Positions 47,799 to 58,288 are shown, counted from the stretch's first letter. The stretch: DNA of 64,000 bases from Pycnococcus provasolii (GCA_938743325.2 OW568881.1:248001-312000); one strand, 5' to 3'. Program-made: numbers and translations. The notes: generated from the letters alone by a model not told the origin.

Positions 47799-49187
47799 TC
47801 AACGGAAATTGGAAACGCTCGGACGATCAAACTGACCCTGAAGTTTTCGCTTGGTCGTGCGCTTATTGGAAGCTTTCACCTCACCCGTGGAGCCGTTCGT
47901 CTTCGATGACAGCGGCCGCATCGGCGAGTGCTTCCAATTTGCCGCCACCTTCGACTGCACGCCGGCGTACGTCAGCTTTCCTGGCGAAAGTGGACGAGGT
48001 TCGTCAAACTCCGACGACACCTTTGGCAATGCACCAAGATCGGGAGACGACGGACGGCTACGGCCATTCATCATTCCAATCGCCTTGTACGGCGATGACG
48101 TTATGCTTCCGTTGGGACTGGCGTCGCGAACGCAGTGCGCATCGAGCTGGTACGAAATGCCATGCGCCGAGACGGGACTGCCGTTCGGGCTTGCCGCACC
48201 AAGTCCAGCCTTGTTGCGCGGATATCCTGGAAGGAGTGTGACGTCCACAAGCTTCATGCCAAGCGCCTCCGCAGCCTCGAGACCGTGCGGCGAGTCGTCG
48301 TACGCGACGATGCTCGATGGATCGACGCCGAGGCGCTTGCACGCGATGCGGTACGCGGCGGTAGCGTCGCGCGCCTCCTCGCCGCACACCACCGCATCGA
48401 AGAAGGAGCGTGGCAGGCCGCACCGCGCGAGTGCGTCGTAAACCTGGATGCGCGGTGATGTCGAGCACACCGCCACCTTGTGTCCGCGCTCCTTGTGCAG
48501 CTTCGCGAGGCGATTCACCACCGCAACAGGGTGCGGGTGTCCGTTGGAGATTTCGATGTTGTAACCGCGCTGCAGAAGCGGTCGCACGTCGCTGTCGAAG
48601 CGAAACTTAACACCCTGCTGCGTCGCAAGCTGCGCAAACACCTCGCGTGCCGACTTGCCCGTGTCGGCGTAGTAGTCCGACTCCCTCAGGCGCAGGCCGC
48701 TGCGACGCAGTGCAAGCTGCCACGAACGCCATATGAACGGCACGCTGTTGACGAGCGTTCCGTCGATGTCAAAGACTGCAACTTCCACGCCTGTGGGTGG
48801 AACCTTTTCCCTCGTGCTGGACTCGTCGCCAGAGTCGACGGCGACGTCGCCGTTTTGGGCAGCGGCAACCTTTTTCTGTTTGCTCTTCTTGTGCTTTTTG
48901 CCTCGGCGGAAGACGGCCCGGAAGAGGACGCTGGTGACCGTTTGCAGGACGATGCCTCCGACGACGACGGCACCTGCGAACTTGCCCTTCTCTTGAAATT
49001 CGGGGTCGCTTGCGATTTCCACCGCTTTGTCCTTCACCTTGATGGCGACATCTTTCGTCGCATTTGCGGCCAGGGACGCCGCGGCCGCGGACGTCGCAGC
49101 GGCCGCGGACACTTTTGATTTCGCCGAAGAGAAAAGTGAAGGCGGCGGCGGCGGCGGCGGAGGTGGTGGTTCCTTCTTCCAGAACAT
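47799..49187 (-). CDS. HAD-superfamily phosphatase (beta-phosphoglucomutase-like subfamily)
   Basis: Using the ATG at 49187, the product has 462 residues. After a Pro run (residues 7-16), an Ala-rich helix and a short hydrophobic segment (FAGAVVVGGIVLQTVTSVLF) there is a basic KKHKKSKQKK stretch. The HAD domain starts with FDIDGTL (about 139-146; nucleophile and acid aspartates), continues with a helical cap (residues about 155-220), VAVCSTSP (motif II), and K/D residues in SIVAYDDSPHGLEAAEALGMKLV (motif IV). This is the PGMB/riboflavin-phosphatase-like group, which hydrolyses or isomerises phosphorylated metabolites. The N-terminal membrane-like segment is unusual. The C-terminal about 110 residues are Ser/Pro-rich and unlike the family. 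Confidence 0.85.
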   Translation of the reverse strand: MFWKKEPPPPPPPPPPSLFSSAKSKVSAAAATSAAAASLAANATKDVAIKVKDKAVEIASDPEFQEKGKFAGAVVVGGIVLQTVTSVLFRAVFRRGKKHKKSKQKKVAAAQNGDVAVDSGDESSTREKVPPTGVEVAVFDIDGTLVNSVPFIWRSWQLALRRSGLRLRESDYYADTGKSAREVFAQLATQQGVKFRFDSDVRPLLQRGYNIEISNGHPHPVAVVNRLAKLHKERGHKVAVCSTSPRIQVYDALARCGLPRSFFDAVVCGEEARDATAAYRIACKRLGVDPSSIVAYDDSPHGLEAAEALGMKLVDVTLLPGYPRNKAGLGAASPNGSPVSAHGISYQLDAHCVRDASPNGSITSSPYKAIGMMNGRSRPSSPDLGALPKVSSEFDEPRPLSPGKLTYAGVQSKVAANWKHSPMRPLSSKTNGSTGEVKASNKRTTKRKLQGQFDRPSVSNFR

Positions 49188-50481
49188 ACTTAAGGTAACT
49201 GGAACACTACTACGATAAGCCAGGACTCGCACTTCTGATCCCGCGAATATCCGTCGAATCACGCCGGACGAATATCCGTCTCACTAGCACTCAATAGCAC
49301 GACGCACGCCCTCCCCGGGCGGGGAAGGGGGAAGGGGGGGAGAGACGCGATGCAATCAAGCAATCAGCGGCTGCGAGGCCTTCTTGGCACCCACTCACCC
49401 AACGTCCAACGAACCCCTCTCTGGTGACTGGGAATCAAGCAATATCAATCATCGCTGCCCAGTGATGCGTCGTAGCACGGAGCAGGCGGATTTCGCGATT
49501 CACAGGGGCCATCACAGCCATCACAGTCCTGTAGTAGGAAGTACCACCACGGTGATACATATGAGCTTGTCTTCCCTTGAGGAGGAAAAATCATGCATTC
49601 CTCTGGTCCCCTACCATCCTATGGGCTTAGCTCAAGGACCGGCCTCAAGGTTCTCTTGTACTTCTGGAGTTCTGGGCGCGTGTGCACCGCTTGTTTCTTT
49701 GGTTGGACCAGGCAGGCGTCAGGCACTCTGCCACTCTCGTCTCTCATCGGAAGGGAAACCACTTCCGTGCTGTTTGTAACTACTACTTTGTGACATCATG
49801 TTGCCCATAGGCTGTTGCCCATCGAAAAGCGAGAGCATGCGTGCAAGGCATGAAATCATGAAGAAAACGAGGGAGCGAGACCAAACTTGCCCACCTCCAC
49901 CACTGGAGGGGGCTCACAATTTTCCAAAAGAGTTGCAAGGTGCACCTGTGTGATCGTCCATGGGATCGAGCAAGGATCCCGAGGGGTTCCATCATCCATC
50001 ATCCCGTACACGCTCGAATGGCCCCCTAACCCTAACCCATAGTCCCATACACGCACCCGACCAAAAGTCCCGACCATTATCAGGCGAAACATCACGAAAT
50101 CGTCGTCTAATCAGAGCAAGATCCATATGTATACTCGCGCATCCAGATCAGCTTGGTCTCCAATGTCGGGAAAGTCGATACTGTACTCGAGGGAGGGTAT
50201 ATGGTACCCGTAATAAGGTTAGGGTAATAGGTAGCAGCTGCCAATCGCCGGCCGGTATTGCGAATTAATTTGAGCCTCGAGGAGGGTCCCGTCACCTTCG
50301 CGTCCGAGTTGCCCTCCGCCGACACCAATTTCATTTTTATTTTCTGCGCAACCTTGCATTTAATAATATTCCAAGTCATTTTCATTTCACTTTCTCGTGG
50401 CAGTGCCAGTGGCAGTGGCGGCTTACTTACCTTCTGTCGTTTTTTTATTAAAAAAAAGCCTTTGCTCGTGTTGTTGTTTCT
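49188..50481. other. Intergenic region, no gene recognised
   Basis: It separates the divergent HAD and unknown genes. It contains a short telomere-like tract (listed separately) and a ggggaagggggaagg tract near 49320. Open frames lack protein-like composition. Confidence 0.5.
50024..50038 (-). repeat. Short interstitial telomere-like tract (CCCTAA), about 2.5 copies
   Basis: Reads ccctaaccctaaccc on the plus strand within the gap above. Confidence 0.6.
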
Positions 50482-51102
50482 ATGGCCGCGGACGCGGGAC
50501 AGACCCCGCCAAAGTCTGTCGCTCTCAATACACAGCGCTCTGAACCAACTGGGTCAGGCCACAGCAACCAAGGCGGCGGCCAGGGGGAACTTGTGCCGCA
50601 GGGAAAGCAGGAGAATACGCAGAAGGACGACGGTGCCGCTAATGGGATGCGCACGCCGGACTCTGTCCTACGCAGAACGAGCGAAAACAACTCGGCGCAA
50701 GCTTCGCCGAACGTGCACCTGCCGCTTCGGTTCGCGCTCATGAAAGCGGCCAGGAGCTTCTCGGACTGCGACGAACGCGAACGCGAGATCATCGACGACG
50801 AGGCGAGGGCAGCACGCAAGGTGGCACAGACAGGACGATGCAAGCGCTCACTTGCCCTCGACGACACCTCGACTGTCCTGGAGCTCGAGCTCGACGCACA
50901 GCTGGCCAACTTGCACAGGCGGGACATGCACGACGCAACTTTCAGGCAAAAGCTCGAAACTGCGTTTCGCAACCAGGAGGCGCAGGGTGAAAACTGGACG
51001 CACCTTGCCCCGAGGAAAATGGTCCCACGGCGGTCAGCCGACTACACCGAACGCAGCCGGCTAGCACAACACACAAACCAGTTGCCGGCGTTGTTTTCCT
51101 GA
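50482..51102 (+). CDS. Hypothetical hydrophilic protein
   Basis: The 206-residue product is low in hydrophobic residues. The first 75 residues are Gly/Gln/Asn-rich. A segment from about 80 to 165 (FALMKAARSFSDCDEREREIIDDEARAARKVA, then TVLELELDAQLANLHRRDMHDATFRQKLE) is predicted helical and may form a coiled coil. The C-terminus is basic. No family is recognised. A TGTAA is at 51162-51166. Confidence 0.5.
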   Translation: MAADAGQTPPKSVALNTQRSEPTGSGHSNQGGGQGELVPQGKQENTQKDDGAANGMRTPDSVLRRTSENNSAQASPNVHLPLRFALMKAARSFSDCDEREREIIDDEARAARKVAQTGRCKRSLALDDTSTVLELELDAQLANLHRRDMHDATFRQKLETAFRNQEAQGENWTHLAPRKMVPRRSADYTERSRLAQHTNQLPALFS

Positions 51103-51276
51103 AAAACGAGCCTCTGTTTTTTTTGTCTATAAACTATCTAACTAACGCACATAATACGTAATGTAAGGTTATAAAATGTAAACGCCTTTTTCTCTTTTGG
51201 CTTTTTCTTTTGAAAACAAAAACACCTTTACGGGAAAACCAGTGAAGTTACAGATGTGGTTGTGGTTGTGGCTTGC

Positions 51277-52857
51277 TTATCGAACCCTTCGTGCGCCGCC
51301 ACGAGCGAGTGCCTCCACCGCGTCGTAGTCGTCGTCGCCGCCTGCTGACGCCATGTTCTTGCGCTTCTTCCTGCCTTTTTTGGAGTTATCCTCCTCGCGA
51401 ACTTGGTGCGCCGCCAGACGGCTCGCCTCCGCCACGCGCTCATGCATCGCACCCACCGCCGCCTTCTCGCCACCGCTCGTTCGGCCGAGATCGTGCTTGC
51501 TTAGACGAATGCCAAGGTCGCGCTCCACCTTCTGGTAAGCCTCCACGTCGTACTGACTGACGACTGTCACCGCCGCACCGCTTCGCCCCGCGCGAGCCGT
51601 GCGCCCTACACGGTGCACGTAGTCCTTCGCCGTCTGCGGCACGTCGAAGTTAACCACGGCGTCTACGGATGGGATATCCAGTCCGCGCGATGCGACGTCC
51701 GTGGCAACGAGCACCTGCCGTTGCCCACCCTTGAACTGATTGAGCGCTTGAATGCGCTTCGGCTGGTCCATCTTCCCGCTCAGGTGGCAGGCACTCAGTC
51801 CGAGGTTGCGCAACAGGAAGCACGTTCGACGTGCACCGTCGCATGTGCGAACAAACACCAACACGCTGCGCATTTCTCCGGACGCCGGCGCCGCGGCGGA
51901 CGGCGCGGCGCCGTCGGCGGTACTTCCAGCACGTCGGCCCCTTCCAACCCCAAGTTCGTCCAGCAGACACGCGAGGTACGCCTCCTTGTCCTTCATGGGA
52001 ACGAAAAGGAACGATTGGACGAGGTGTTCGGGCATGTCAAACGTGGTTTCGGCGGCGGCGGAGGCTGTGCCAGCTGCGTTGGATGCGTCTTCGCCGCCCT
52101 GGTTTGCCGTCGTTGCCTGCCTTCCCACCTCCACGCGCACGGGGTCAACCAAAGCGGCACGCTGCAGCTTGGCGACGTTGTGCGTCATGGTCGCGCTGAA
52201 GAGCTGCGTGATGCGCCTTGGCTGCTGCGAGCCTGACGTCGTCGCGCCCACATCCCCGCACGCACGTATGATTTCGTGCAGTTCCTCCTCAAAGTCGAGG
52301 CTGAGCAGTCTATCCGCCTCATCAAGCACGAGGTGTGCGATGTGCCTGATGGAGAACCCTTTCGTCGTGCGTAGGTGGTCGACGATTCGTCCTGGCGTTG
52401 CGACGACGACGTGCAGCGGTCTTCTAGCGAGTGCGACGGCCTGCGCGGCGATGTCGACTCCACCAACGAGCGCGACGCACCGGACGCCAATGGTCGCCCC
52501 TATAGCCTCGAACTGCTCCTTGATTTGTATGGCGAGTTCTCGCGTGGGCGCCATGCAGAGGGCGAATGCGCACGACGGGTGGTGCCTTCTAACAATCTTT
52601 TTCGTGAGCGAGGGCCCTGCCGACACGGCGTCGAGCATGTGCTGCAGTATGGGTAATGCGAATGCCGCAGTTTTTCCCGAGCCGGTTCGCGCGAGCGCGA
52701 CGACGTCGCGTCCCGCGAGCGCGTGCGGGATGGATGCGGCTTGGATGGCGGAGGGTTCGCGGAAGTGCAGGCGGTCTGTGAGGCACTCAACCAGCTCCAC
52801 GCACACGCCTAACTCTGACCACGCACTACTGCTCGCCATAGCGCCAGCGGGCTGCAT
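51277..52857 (-). CDS. RRP3: DEAD-box RNA helicase, DDX47/Rrp3 family
   Basis: With the ATG at 52857 the product has 526 residues. It carries the helicase motifs in order: Q motif region (FREPSAIQAASIP), ARTGSGKT (about 56-62), APTRELA, TPGRIVDHL, LDEADRLL (about 177), SAT (about 218), ATDVASRGLDIP and HRVGRTARAGR. The DDX47/Rrp3 assignment rests on SGKMDQPKRIQALNQF, NFDVPQTAKDYVHRVGRTARAGRSG, SQYDVEAYQKVE and the late MHERVAEASRLA, all characteristic of that group. Rrp3 acts in small-subunit pre-rRNA processing in the nucleolus. An insert between motif III and the second domain (TTANQGGEDASNAAGTAS) is lineage-specific. The basic tail KKGRKKRKN suits nucleolar targeting. Confidence 0.92.
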   Translation of the reverse strand: MQPAGAMASSSAWSELGVCVELVECLTDRLHFREPSAIQAASIPHALAGRDVVALARTGSGKTAAFALPILQHMLDAVSAGPSLTKKIVRRHHPSCAFALCMAPTRELAIQIKEQFEAIGATIGVRCVALVGGVDIAAQAVALARRPLHVVVATPGRIVDHLRTTKGFSIRHIAHLVLDEADRLLSLDFEEELHEIIRACGDVGATTSGSQQPRRITQLFSATMTHNVAKLQRAALVDPVRVEVGRQATTANQGGEDASNAAGTASAAAETTFDMPEHLVQSFLFVPMKDKEAYLACLLDELGVGRGRRAGSTADGAAPSAAAPASGEMRSVLVFVRTCDGARRTCFLLRNLGLSACHLSGKMDQPKRIQALNQFKGGQRQVLVATDVASRGLDIPSVDAVVNFDVPQTAKDYVHRVGRTARAGRSGAAVTVVSQYDVEAYQKVERDLGIRLSKHDLGRTSGGEKAAVGAMHERVAEASRLAAHQVREEDNSKKGRKKRKNMASAGGDDDYDAVEALARGGARRVR

Positions 52858-53713
52858 CGAGGCGAATGGCGGCGAGTGGCGGCGGCCAGACGGATGTTTT
52901 GTCGGCCAGATTTCCAGGCTGCCAGGGGAGATTTCTGTCCCCCAATCGGTTCGGGTTTTGGTTGGTGGCCCCTCTCCCCTTATCAATAGTGCGCCAAATC
53001 AAGCAAAGCGCGCGCGTGTCGTCGCAAGAGTCGGGATGCCTTTGAGGACGGTGTCGCTGGCAAGCGGCACAAAACAGTCCATCTCGAGCGTCGACCTTGT
53101 CGAGAGAACATGCTTTTGAGCGAACACGACGTGCCATCGATCCTCCAAGCTCCTTATAGTTGAGAAGATCGCGGCTTGGTTGGTTTTTTTCGACGAAGTA
53201 CTCGATGAAGTCCTCCTCGAACACGACGACGATCATGGCACTCGGGCCATGATTGCAAAGCGCTTGCTTGTCGAGGCTTGACCGATTCTTGTTGGAAGCG
53301 TGGTCATAGTGCCGTCCAGACACCTCCTCATAGCCCCGTGCCTCCATCCGGCTAAGAAGTTGCCTCACTTGTTCCGCACTCGGCGGTTTGCAATGATCCT
53401 CCCACGCCGGAAGACCAGTGTGTGAATTGTGTGTAGGAGGACTTGAAAAGCCGAAGGGAATCGAGGCTCGTCCGAGCTTCCACCTCGCTTCGCCTGGCGT
53501 GGCACCCACCTCCTTCTCGAGCGTGTCGGTCTTTTCGTTGCGAACAGTCTCCCCCAATTTACACGAACCTTTCGTGACCGTTGAGATCGGCGAATTGCCG
53601 CGTCGTACATGGCTACATGCGCGCCGCGACGAGTCGCTGCGCGGCGCGCCCCCCATATGATGCACGGGAACGACACGACACCCCCCGTTCTGAGAAGCTT
53701 CGCCGTTTAGCAT
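52826..53713 (-). CDS. Possible gene of unknown function overlapping the helicase 5' end
   Basis: The frame starts with ATG at 53713 and ends 32 bases inside the helicase coding sequence. Its middle (EQVRQLLSRMEARGYEEVSGRHYDHASNKNRS, then AMIVVVFEEDFIEYFVEK) looks protein-like, and C/H residues in FCAACQRHRPQRH could bind zinc. The last about 60 residues read as non-coding. It may be one exon of a spliced gene, an upstream part of the helicase leader, or chance. Weak. Confidence 0.25.
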   Translation of the reverse strand: MLNGEASQNGGCRVVPVHHMGGAPRSDSSRRACSHVRRGNSPISTVTKGSCKLGETVRNEKTDTLEKEVGATPGEARWKLGRASIPFGFSSPPTHNSHTGLPAWEDHCKPPSAEQVRQLLSRMEARGYEEVSGRHYDHASNKNRSSLDKQALCNHGPSAMIVVVFEEDFIEYFVEKNQPSRDLLNYKELGGSMARRVRSKACSLDKVDARDGLFCAACQRHRPQRHPDSCDDTRALCLIWRTIDKGRGATNQNPNRLGDRNLPWQPGNLADKTSVWPPPLAAIRLDAARWRYGEQ

Positions 53714-54148
53714 TGCGGTGGCATATTTTACGGACTCCTCCTGTTGTTTTTTTTATTGCAGGCACCACCCGGGCGCTCGGCGGCGCGCTCGGCGGAAGTC
53801 GGAGGGCTAGGCGGCGCGCTAGGCGTCGGATTGACGCGTGCGAAGTACACTTCGATTGAAGTACGCGTCGCCAAGCACGGTAGTCATTAGAGTAGTCATT
53901 AGTACTACTTCCTTGACTTTTGGCCCGACCTTCCCGACTTCCCGAGCGGGATCCCAAAACACAAAAAAAAAAACATTCCCCAAAACAGACAGACATCTCG
54001 CCCAGCCAACCATTCCGTTCTACGACGGGTCCCCTCACGGCTCATTCCGCCGACGAAGGGACGGCTCAGAAGAAATTTCACTTGAACTGACTTCTCCCAT
54101 CATCCCTTCCTGATCGATCTATCTGCTTCACTCACTCAGACTCCCCGT
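53714..54148. other. Intergenic region, no gene recognised
   Basis: A poly-T plus tgcag at 53744-53760 could act as a 3' splice acceptor on the plus strand, but no coding exon is evident. There are short ggcgcgct repeats at about 53780-53820. Confidence 0.4.
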
Positions 54149-57100
54149 ATGGCGCCTGCTTCGCGGATGATGCGTCTGCCTACGCGTCGGGGTGGCGGCG
54201 GCGGCTTGATCAGTAGTACGCGTACGCACAACAACAACAACAAGAAGAACAAACATGCTGCTGCTGCTAGTGGTGGTGCCCTAACCCACCATCACGACGA
54301 CCAGCACTCTAACCCTGCTATTGCGCGTCGTGGTGGTGGTCGTTGTGGTCGATTCGTCGGCGCAGCTGCATCAGCAGCATCATCTGAAGAAGCTAATGAC
54401 AATAGCAACGATGAGGAGAACGACAAGAATAATGTAGCAGCCGCCCAACAACAACAACAGGACGAGGAGGAGGAGGAGGTGGAGGACTACTTCGATATCG
54501 ATGAAGAGGGAGGCGGTGTCTACCCCTCTTGCAGGTACGACGAGCAGGAAGAGATCACAACAACTGACGACGACGGAATCGACACGACAACGACGAACAC
54601 GTCAGCGCCGAGGTCAATGCGGGTGCGAGCATTGCGCGAACGGTTCAGGCAAATGCAAAAGGAGCAGAGGCTCGCTATTGGGCACTCCTCTGGGCGCTTC
54701 GTGCGAAGCACCGAAGCAAGCAAGATGCTGAACGACGAATCTGATGATGATGATGATGATGATGATAGCAAATCCATGGCCACAACCACAACGACAACAA
54801 CTGCGATGCCACCTTCGTCAACGAAAAGCGGCGATTTGGCGTCGTCGTTATCGTCGTCGTCATTACCAACAACACCAGCCAGCGACGCTCTTGATGATGA
54901 GGATGACAAACAACTGATCTCTTCTTCTCCTTCCAAGGAATATCTCGCGCTCCAAAGAGAAATGAAAGAGGCGAGGGCTGATTTGCAGATTGCACAGCTC
55001 CTTTCGCGGAGGCAGGCTCTAGAGCAGAGCATTGTAGATGAGAAGCTCAGAAGGCAGCAACTTCTCAACACGATACTGACGGCACAAGATCTCGCAAAAC
55101 TGGAGGATTCCATGCTCCTCAAAGCAGACCTAACTTCCGTCAAGGCTGAGCTGGAAGAGAGGGATGCATTTCTTGCGCAGGTATTTGACGCACTGAGCGA
55201 ATCTGTGAAGGATCGGAAGGACTTGCGCAACGTCATGATGGTTCTGACGAACGAGGCGCAAGAGCAAGAGAAAAAGCTGCAGGCGCTCGAGGAGAACTTT
55301 GTTGCTATCGATAACGCGCTTTCTGATGCGCAGGCAATCGCACGAGACTTGAAAACGCCAGCTGACGCATCCTCAGCACTGAAGGAGGCGATGCCTGTCG
55401 TGTCCTCGGCTATTACGGAAGCTGCAAGGGTTCTTGGATACGAAGAGGAAGAGGAGGAGGAGAAGGAGGAAGTGGAGGAGGAGGAGGCGTCTGAAAATGT
55501 CGCTCCAAGCTCAGCCTCTGCTGCATTTCGCGCCGTTGCCGAATTGAGCGAGAGGGTGAAGCTTGAGGCTGCGCAGGATGCGGTTTCGATGCGGATGGCA
55601 AGCACGCAGGAGGAGTGGAACGAGATGCAAGCAAAGGCGCTAGCTGAGGTGGAAGCCGCGGCTGCTGATGAGACAACCAGCATTGATCAGAGGAGGAACT
55701 GGAAAGAATTTTTCAGGCACCAAATTGAGGAGGCCAATGCTGCCATCAACGCGGCTGCCGCCGCAGCAGCTGAGACCGAAACTCGTGTGGAGGTGGAGGA
55801 AGAAGACGAAGAAGAGACCGTGCAGGAGCAGCAAGTTCAGCACGAAGAAGAAGAGATCCCCACGAGCGAAGCCAAGGACGATGTGGAGGAGGAGGAGGAG
55901 GAGATGGAGATGGAGATAGAAGAAGCAGCAGATGTCAGTAGTGCGATGCAGGAGGAGGAGAAGTTGGTCGTGGAAAAAGAAGAGGAGGACGACGAAGAGA
56001 CCGTGCAGGAGCAGCAAGTTCAGCACGAAGAAGAAGAGATCCCCACGAGCGAAGCCAAGGACGATGTGGAGGAGGAGGAGGAGGAGGAGGAGATAGAAGA
56101 AGCAGCAACTGTCAGTGGTTCGATGCAGGAGGAGGAGAAGTTGGTCGTGGAAAAAGAAGAGGAGGACGACGAAGAAGAGACCGTGCAGGAGCAGCAAGTT
56201 CAGCACGAAGAAGAAGAGATCCCCACGAGCGAAGCCAAGGACGATGTGGAGGAGGAGATGGAGATAGAAGAAGCAGCAACTGTCAGTGGTTCGATGCAGG
56301 AGGAGGAGAAGTTGGTCGTGGAAAAAGAAGAGGAGGACGACGAAGAGACCGTGCAGGAGCAGCAAGTTCAGCACGAAGAAGAAGAGATCCCCACGAGCGA
56401 AGCCAAGGACGATGTGGAGGAGGAGATGGAGATAGAAGAAGCAGCAACTGTCAGTGGTTCGATGCAGGAGGAGGAGAAGTTGGTCGTGGAAAAAGAAGAG
56501 GAGGACGACGAAGAAGAGACCGTGCAGGAGCAGCAAGTTCAGCACGAAGAAGAAGAGATCCCCACGAGCGAAGCCAAGGACGATGTGGAGGAGGAGGAGG
56601 AGATAGAAGAAGCAGCAGATGTCAGTAGTGCGATGCAGGAGGAGGAGAAGTTGGTCGTGGAAAAAGAAGAGGAGGACGACGAAGAAGAGACCGTGCAGGA
56701 GCAGCAAGTTCAGCACGAAGAAGAAGAGATCCCCACGAGCGAAGCCAAGGACGATGTGGAGGAGGAGATGGAGATAGAAGAAGCAGCAACTGTCAGTGAT
56801 TCGATGCAGGAGGAGGAGAAGTTGGTCGTGGAAAAAGAAGAGGAGGACGACGAAGAGACCGTGCAGGAGCAGCAAGTTCAGCACGAAGAAGAAGAGATCC
56901 CCACGAGCGAAGCCAAGGACGATGTGGAGGAGGAGGAGGAGATAGAAGAAGCAGCAACTGTCAGTGATTCGATGCAGGAGGAGGAGAAGTTGGTCGTGGA
57001 AAAAGAAGAGGAGGACGACGAAGAGACCGTGCAGGAGCAGCAAGTTCAGCACGAAGAAGAAGAGATCCCCACGAGCGAAGCCAAGGACGATGTGGAGGAG

Positions 57101-58288
57101 GAGATAGAGCAGCCAGAGCAGCCAGAACAATATGCTGCAGCCAGCGATGTACAACAGGAGGAGGAGAAGGTGGTGAAACAACAAGAAGAAGAGCTCGTTG
57201 TTACGACTGAGGAGGAGAAGCAAGAGGAGGAGGAGACGGCCATGGCGTCGTCATCCAATGACGGCACCCTAATCTTCAAGAACCTTCACTTCTTGCGGGA
57301 GAAGCAATCCGACGACGACGTCGTGATTGAGAATGACCAAAGAGGTGGCGCTATCCTCTTCCGTTTCCCGTGGTGGCAAAAGAAGCAGCAGGAGGAAAAG
57401 AAGGCGGAGCGTCCTCCTTCTCCGCCTTTATCAGACATTTCTTCTTCTGGCATCGTGGTGGAGTTGCCGCCTACCGTCGCTCCAATGAAGCCTATGGAAG
57501 AACAGCTTCAGCAGATCCCTGAGCTTGAGAAGAAGGAGGAGGAGGAGGAGATGTCGATCACAAAAGAAAAAGAAGAGGAGGAGTCCGCAGTGGTGGCCGA
57601 GATCATGGAAGAAGAGTCAGCAGCAGCAACGACGGTGGAATTGCCGGAGGATACGTTTGGAAGCATCGTCCAAGACATCCAGGACGTGAAGGAGAAAACA
57701 GGAATGATCGCGAAACAATTTGATCGCGAACAAGACGACTTGCTCAATCTCGCACGTCAGCTGGAGGCGGCACTCGACGAATTGGAAAGCGGTGGGACCA
57801 GAGCTTCGATCATTCAAGATGCCATCGAAGACGTGTTTGTGGAGCAATGTGTGACTGAATTCGAAGACAAGAAAACGGTCACGGCAGTGGGCGACGTCGT
57901 CGACGACGACAGTGCCATGCTTTATTGCCAAGATCGAGCGTTCCGTCGTGCCTACGAGATGTTGGATCTACAGTACGAGTCAACGTGGACGCGCGACGTG
58001 CGAATGGCATGGGAGATGGCATCGCCTGACTTGAAGAAGATCGACCTGACTGCGGCGGATCTCAAGCGTATCGAGTCTGCAGCTGCCGTCGGCGACATGG
58101 ACGAAGCAATGTCTCTCCGGAAATGGCAGATTCGCGCAGCAGCGGCGATTGCAGTTGGCGATGACGTTGAACCGAATCAGGGTAACATCGAGGTGACACC
58201 TGCCAACATAGTTGCGAACTTCCTACGTTTGCTGAGCAACCTCATCAACTTCTTGAAGAAGCGTATCAATAAACAAAGTTGGGACTAA
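54149..58288 (+). CDS. Giant acidic coiled-coil repeat protein, probably plastid
   Basis: The 1379-residue product starts MAPASRMMRLPTRRGGGG, then a Ser/Ala/Asn-rich region without acid residues, compatible with a plastid transit peptide. Acidic linkers and a coiled coil (about 265-420) follow. Residues about 550-990 consist of eight tandem copies (seven full) of a roughly 50-residue unit containing TVQEQQVQHEEEEIPTSEAKDD and then AATVSGSMQEEEKLVVEKEEEDDEE; copies differ mainly in the number of glutamates. The C-terminal about 190 residues are non-repetitive and probably folded: VEQCVTEFEDKKTV, LYCQDRAFRRAYEMLDLQYESTWTRDVRMAWEMA, ending NFLRLLSNLINFLKKR. No family recognised. A TGTAA at 58350-58354. 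Confidence 0.7.
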   Translation: MAPASRMMRLPTRRGGGGGLISSTRTHNNNNKKNKHAAAASGGALTHHHDDQHSNPAIARRGGGRCGRFVGAAASAASSEEANDNSNDEENDKNNVAAAQQQQQDEEEEEVEDYFDIDEEGGGVYPSCRYDEQEEITTTDDDGIDTTTTNTSAPRSMRVRALRERFRQMQKEQRLAIGHSSGRFVRSTEASKMLNDESDDDDDDDDSKSMATTTTTTTAMPPSSTKSGDLASSLSSSSLPTTPASDALDDEDDKQLISSSPSKEYLALQREMKEARADLQIAQLLSRRQALEQSIVDEKLRRQQLLNTILTAQDLAKLEDSMLLKADLTSVKAELEERDAFLAQVFDALSESVKDRKDLRNVMMVLTNEAQEQEKKLQALEENFVAIDNALSDAQAIARDLKTPADASSALKEAMPVVSSAITEAARVLGYEEEEEEEKEEVEEEEASENVAPSSASAAFRAVAELSERVKLEAAQDAVSMRMASTQEEWNEMQAKALAEVEAAAADETTSIDQRRNWKEFFRHQIEEANAAINAAAAAAAETETRVEVEEEDEEETVQEQQVQHEEEEIPTSEAKDDVEEEEEEMEMEIEEAADVSSAMQEEEKLVVEKEEEDDEETVQEQQVQHEEEEIPTSEAKDDVEEEEEEEEIEEAATVSGSMQEEEKLVVEKEEEDDEEETVQEQQVQHEEEEIPTSEAKDDVEEEMEIEEAATVSGSMQEEEKLVVEKEEEDDEETVQEQQVQHEEEEIPTSEAKDDVEEEMEIEEAATVSGSMQEEEKLVVEKEEEDDEEETVQEQQVQHEEEEIPTSEAKDDVEEEEEIEEAADVSSAMQEEEKLVVEKEEEDDEEETVQEQQVQHEEEEIPTSEAKDDVEEEMEIEEAATVSDSMQEEEKLVVEKEEEDDEETVQEQQVQHEEEEIPTSEAKDDVEEEEEIEEAATVSDSMQEEEKLVVEKEEEDDEETVQEQQVQHEEEEIPTSEAKDDVEEEIEQPEQPEQYAAASDVQQEEEKVVKQQEEELVVTTEEEKQEEEETAMASSSNDGTLIFKNLHFLREKQSDDDVVIENDQRGGAILFRFPWWQKKQQEEKKAERPPSPPLSDISSSGIVVELPPTVAPMKPMEEQLQQIPELEKKEEEEEMSITKEKEEEESAVVAEIMEEESAAATTVELPEDTFGSIVQDIQDVKEKTGMIAKQFDREQDDLLNLARQLEAALDELESGGTRASIIQDAIEDVFVEQCVTEFEDKKTVTAVGDVVDDDSAMLYCQDRAFRRAYEMLDLQYESTWTRDVRMAWEMASPDLKKIDLTAADLKRIESAAAVGDMDEAMSLRKWQIRAAAAIAVGDDVEPNQGNIEVTPANIVANFLRLLSNLINFLKKRINKQSWD
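55790..57110 (+). repeat. Tandem coding repeat, roughly 150-170 bp units
   Basis: Seven full copies plus a partial one of a unit containing gaccgtgcaggagcagcaag and ending gaggaggacgacgaagaa. Copies are nearly identical except for variable runs of gag triplets, which change the unit length but keep the frame. Confidence 0.9.

Noticed and set aside
55640-57223. A 527-codon open frame on the minus strand, rich in Leu, Phe and His
   Set aside because: It is the mirror of the acidic repeat gene: glutamate-rich gag/gaa codons read as Leu/Phe on the other strand. The repeat unit and wobble pattern fit the plus frame.
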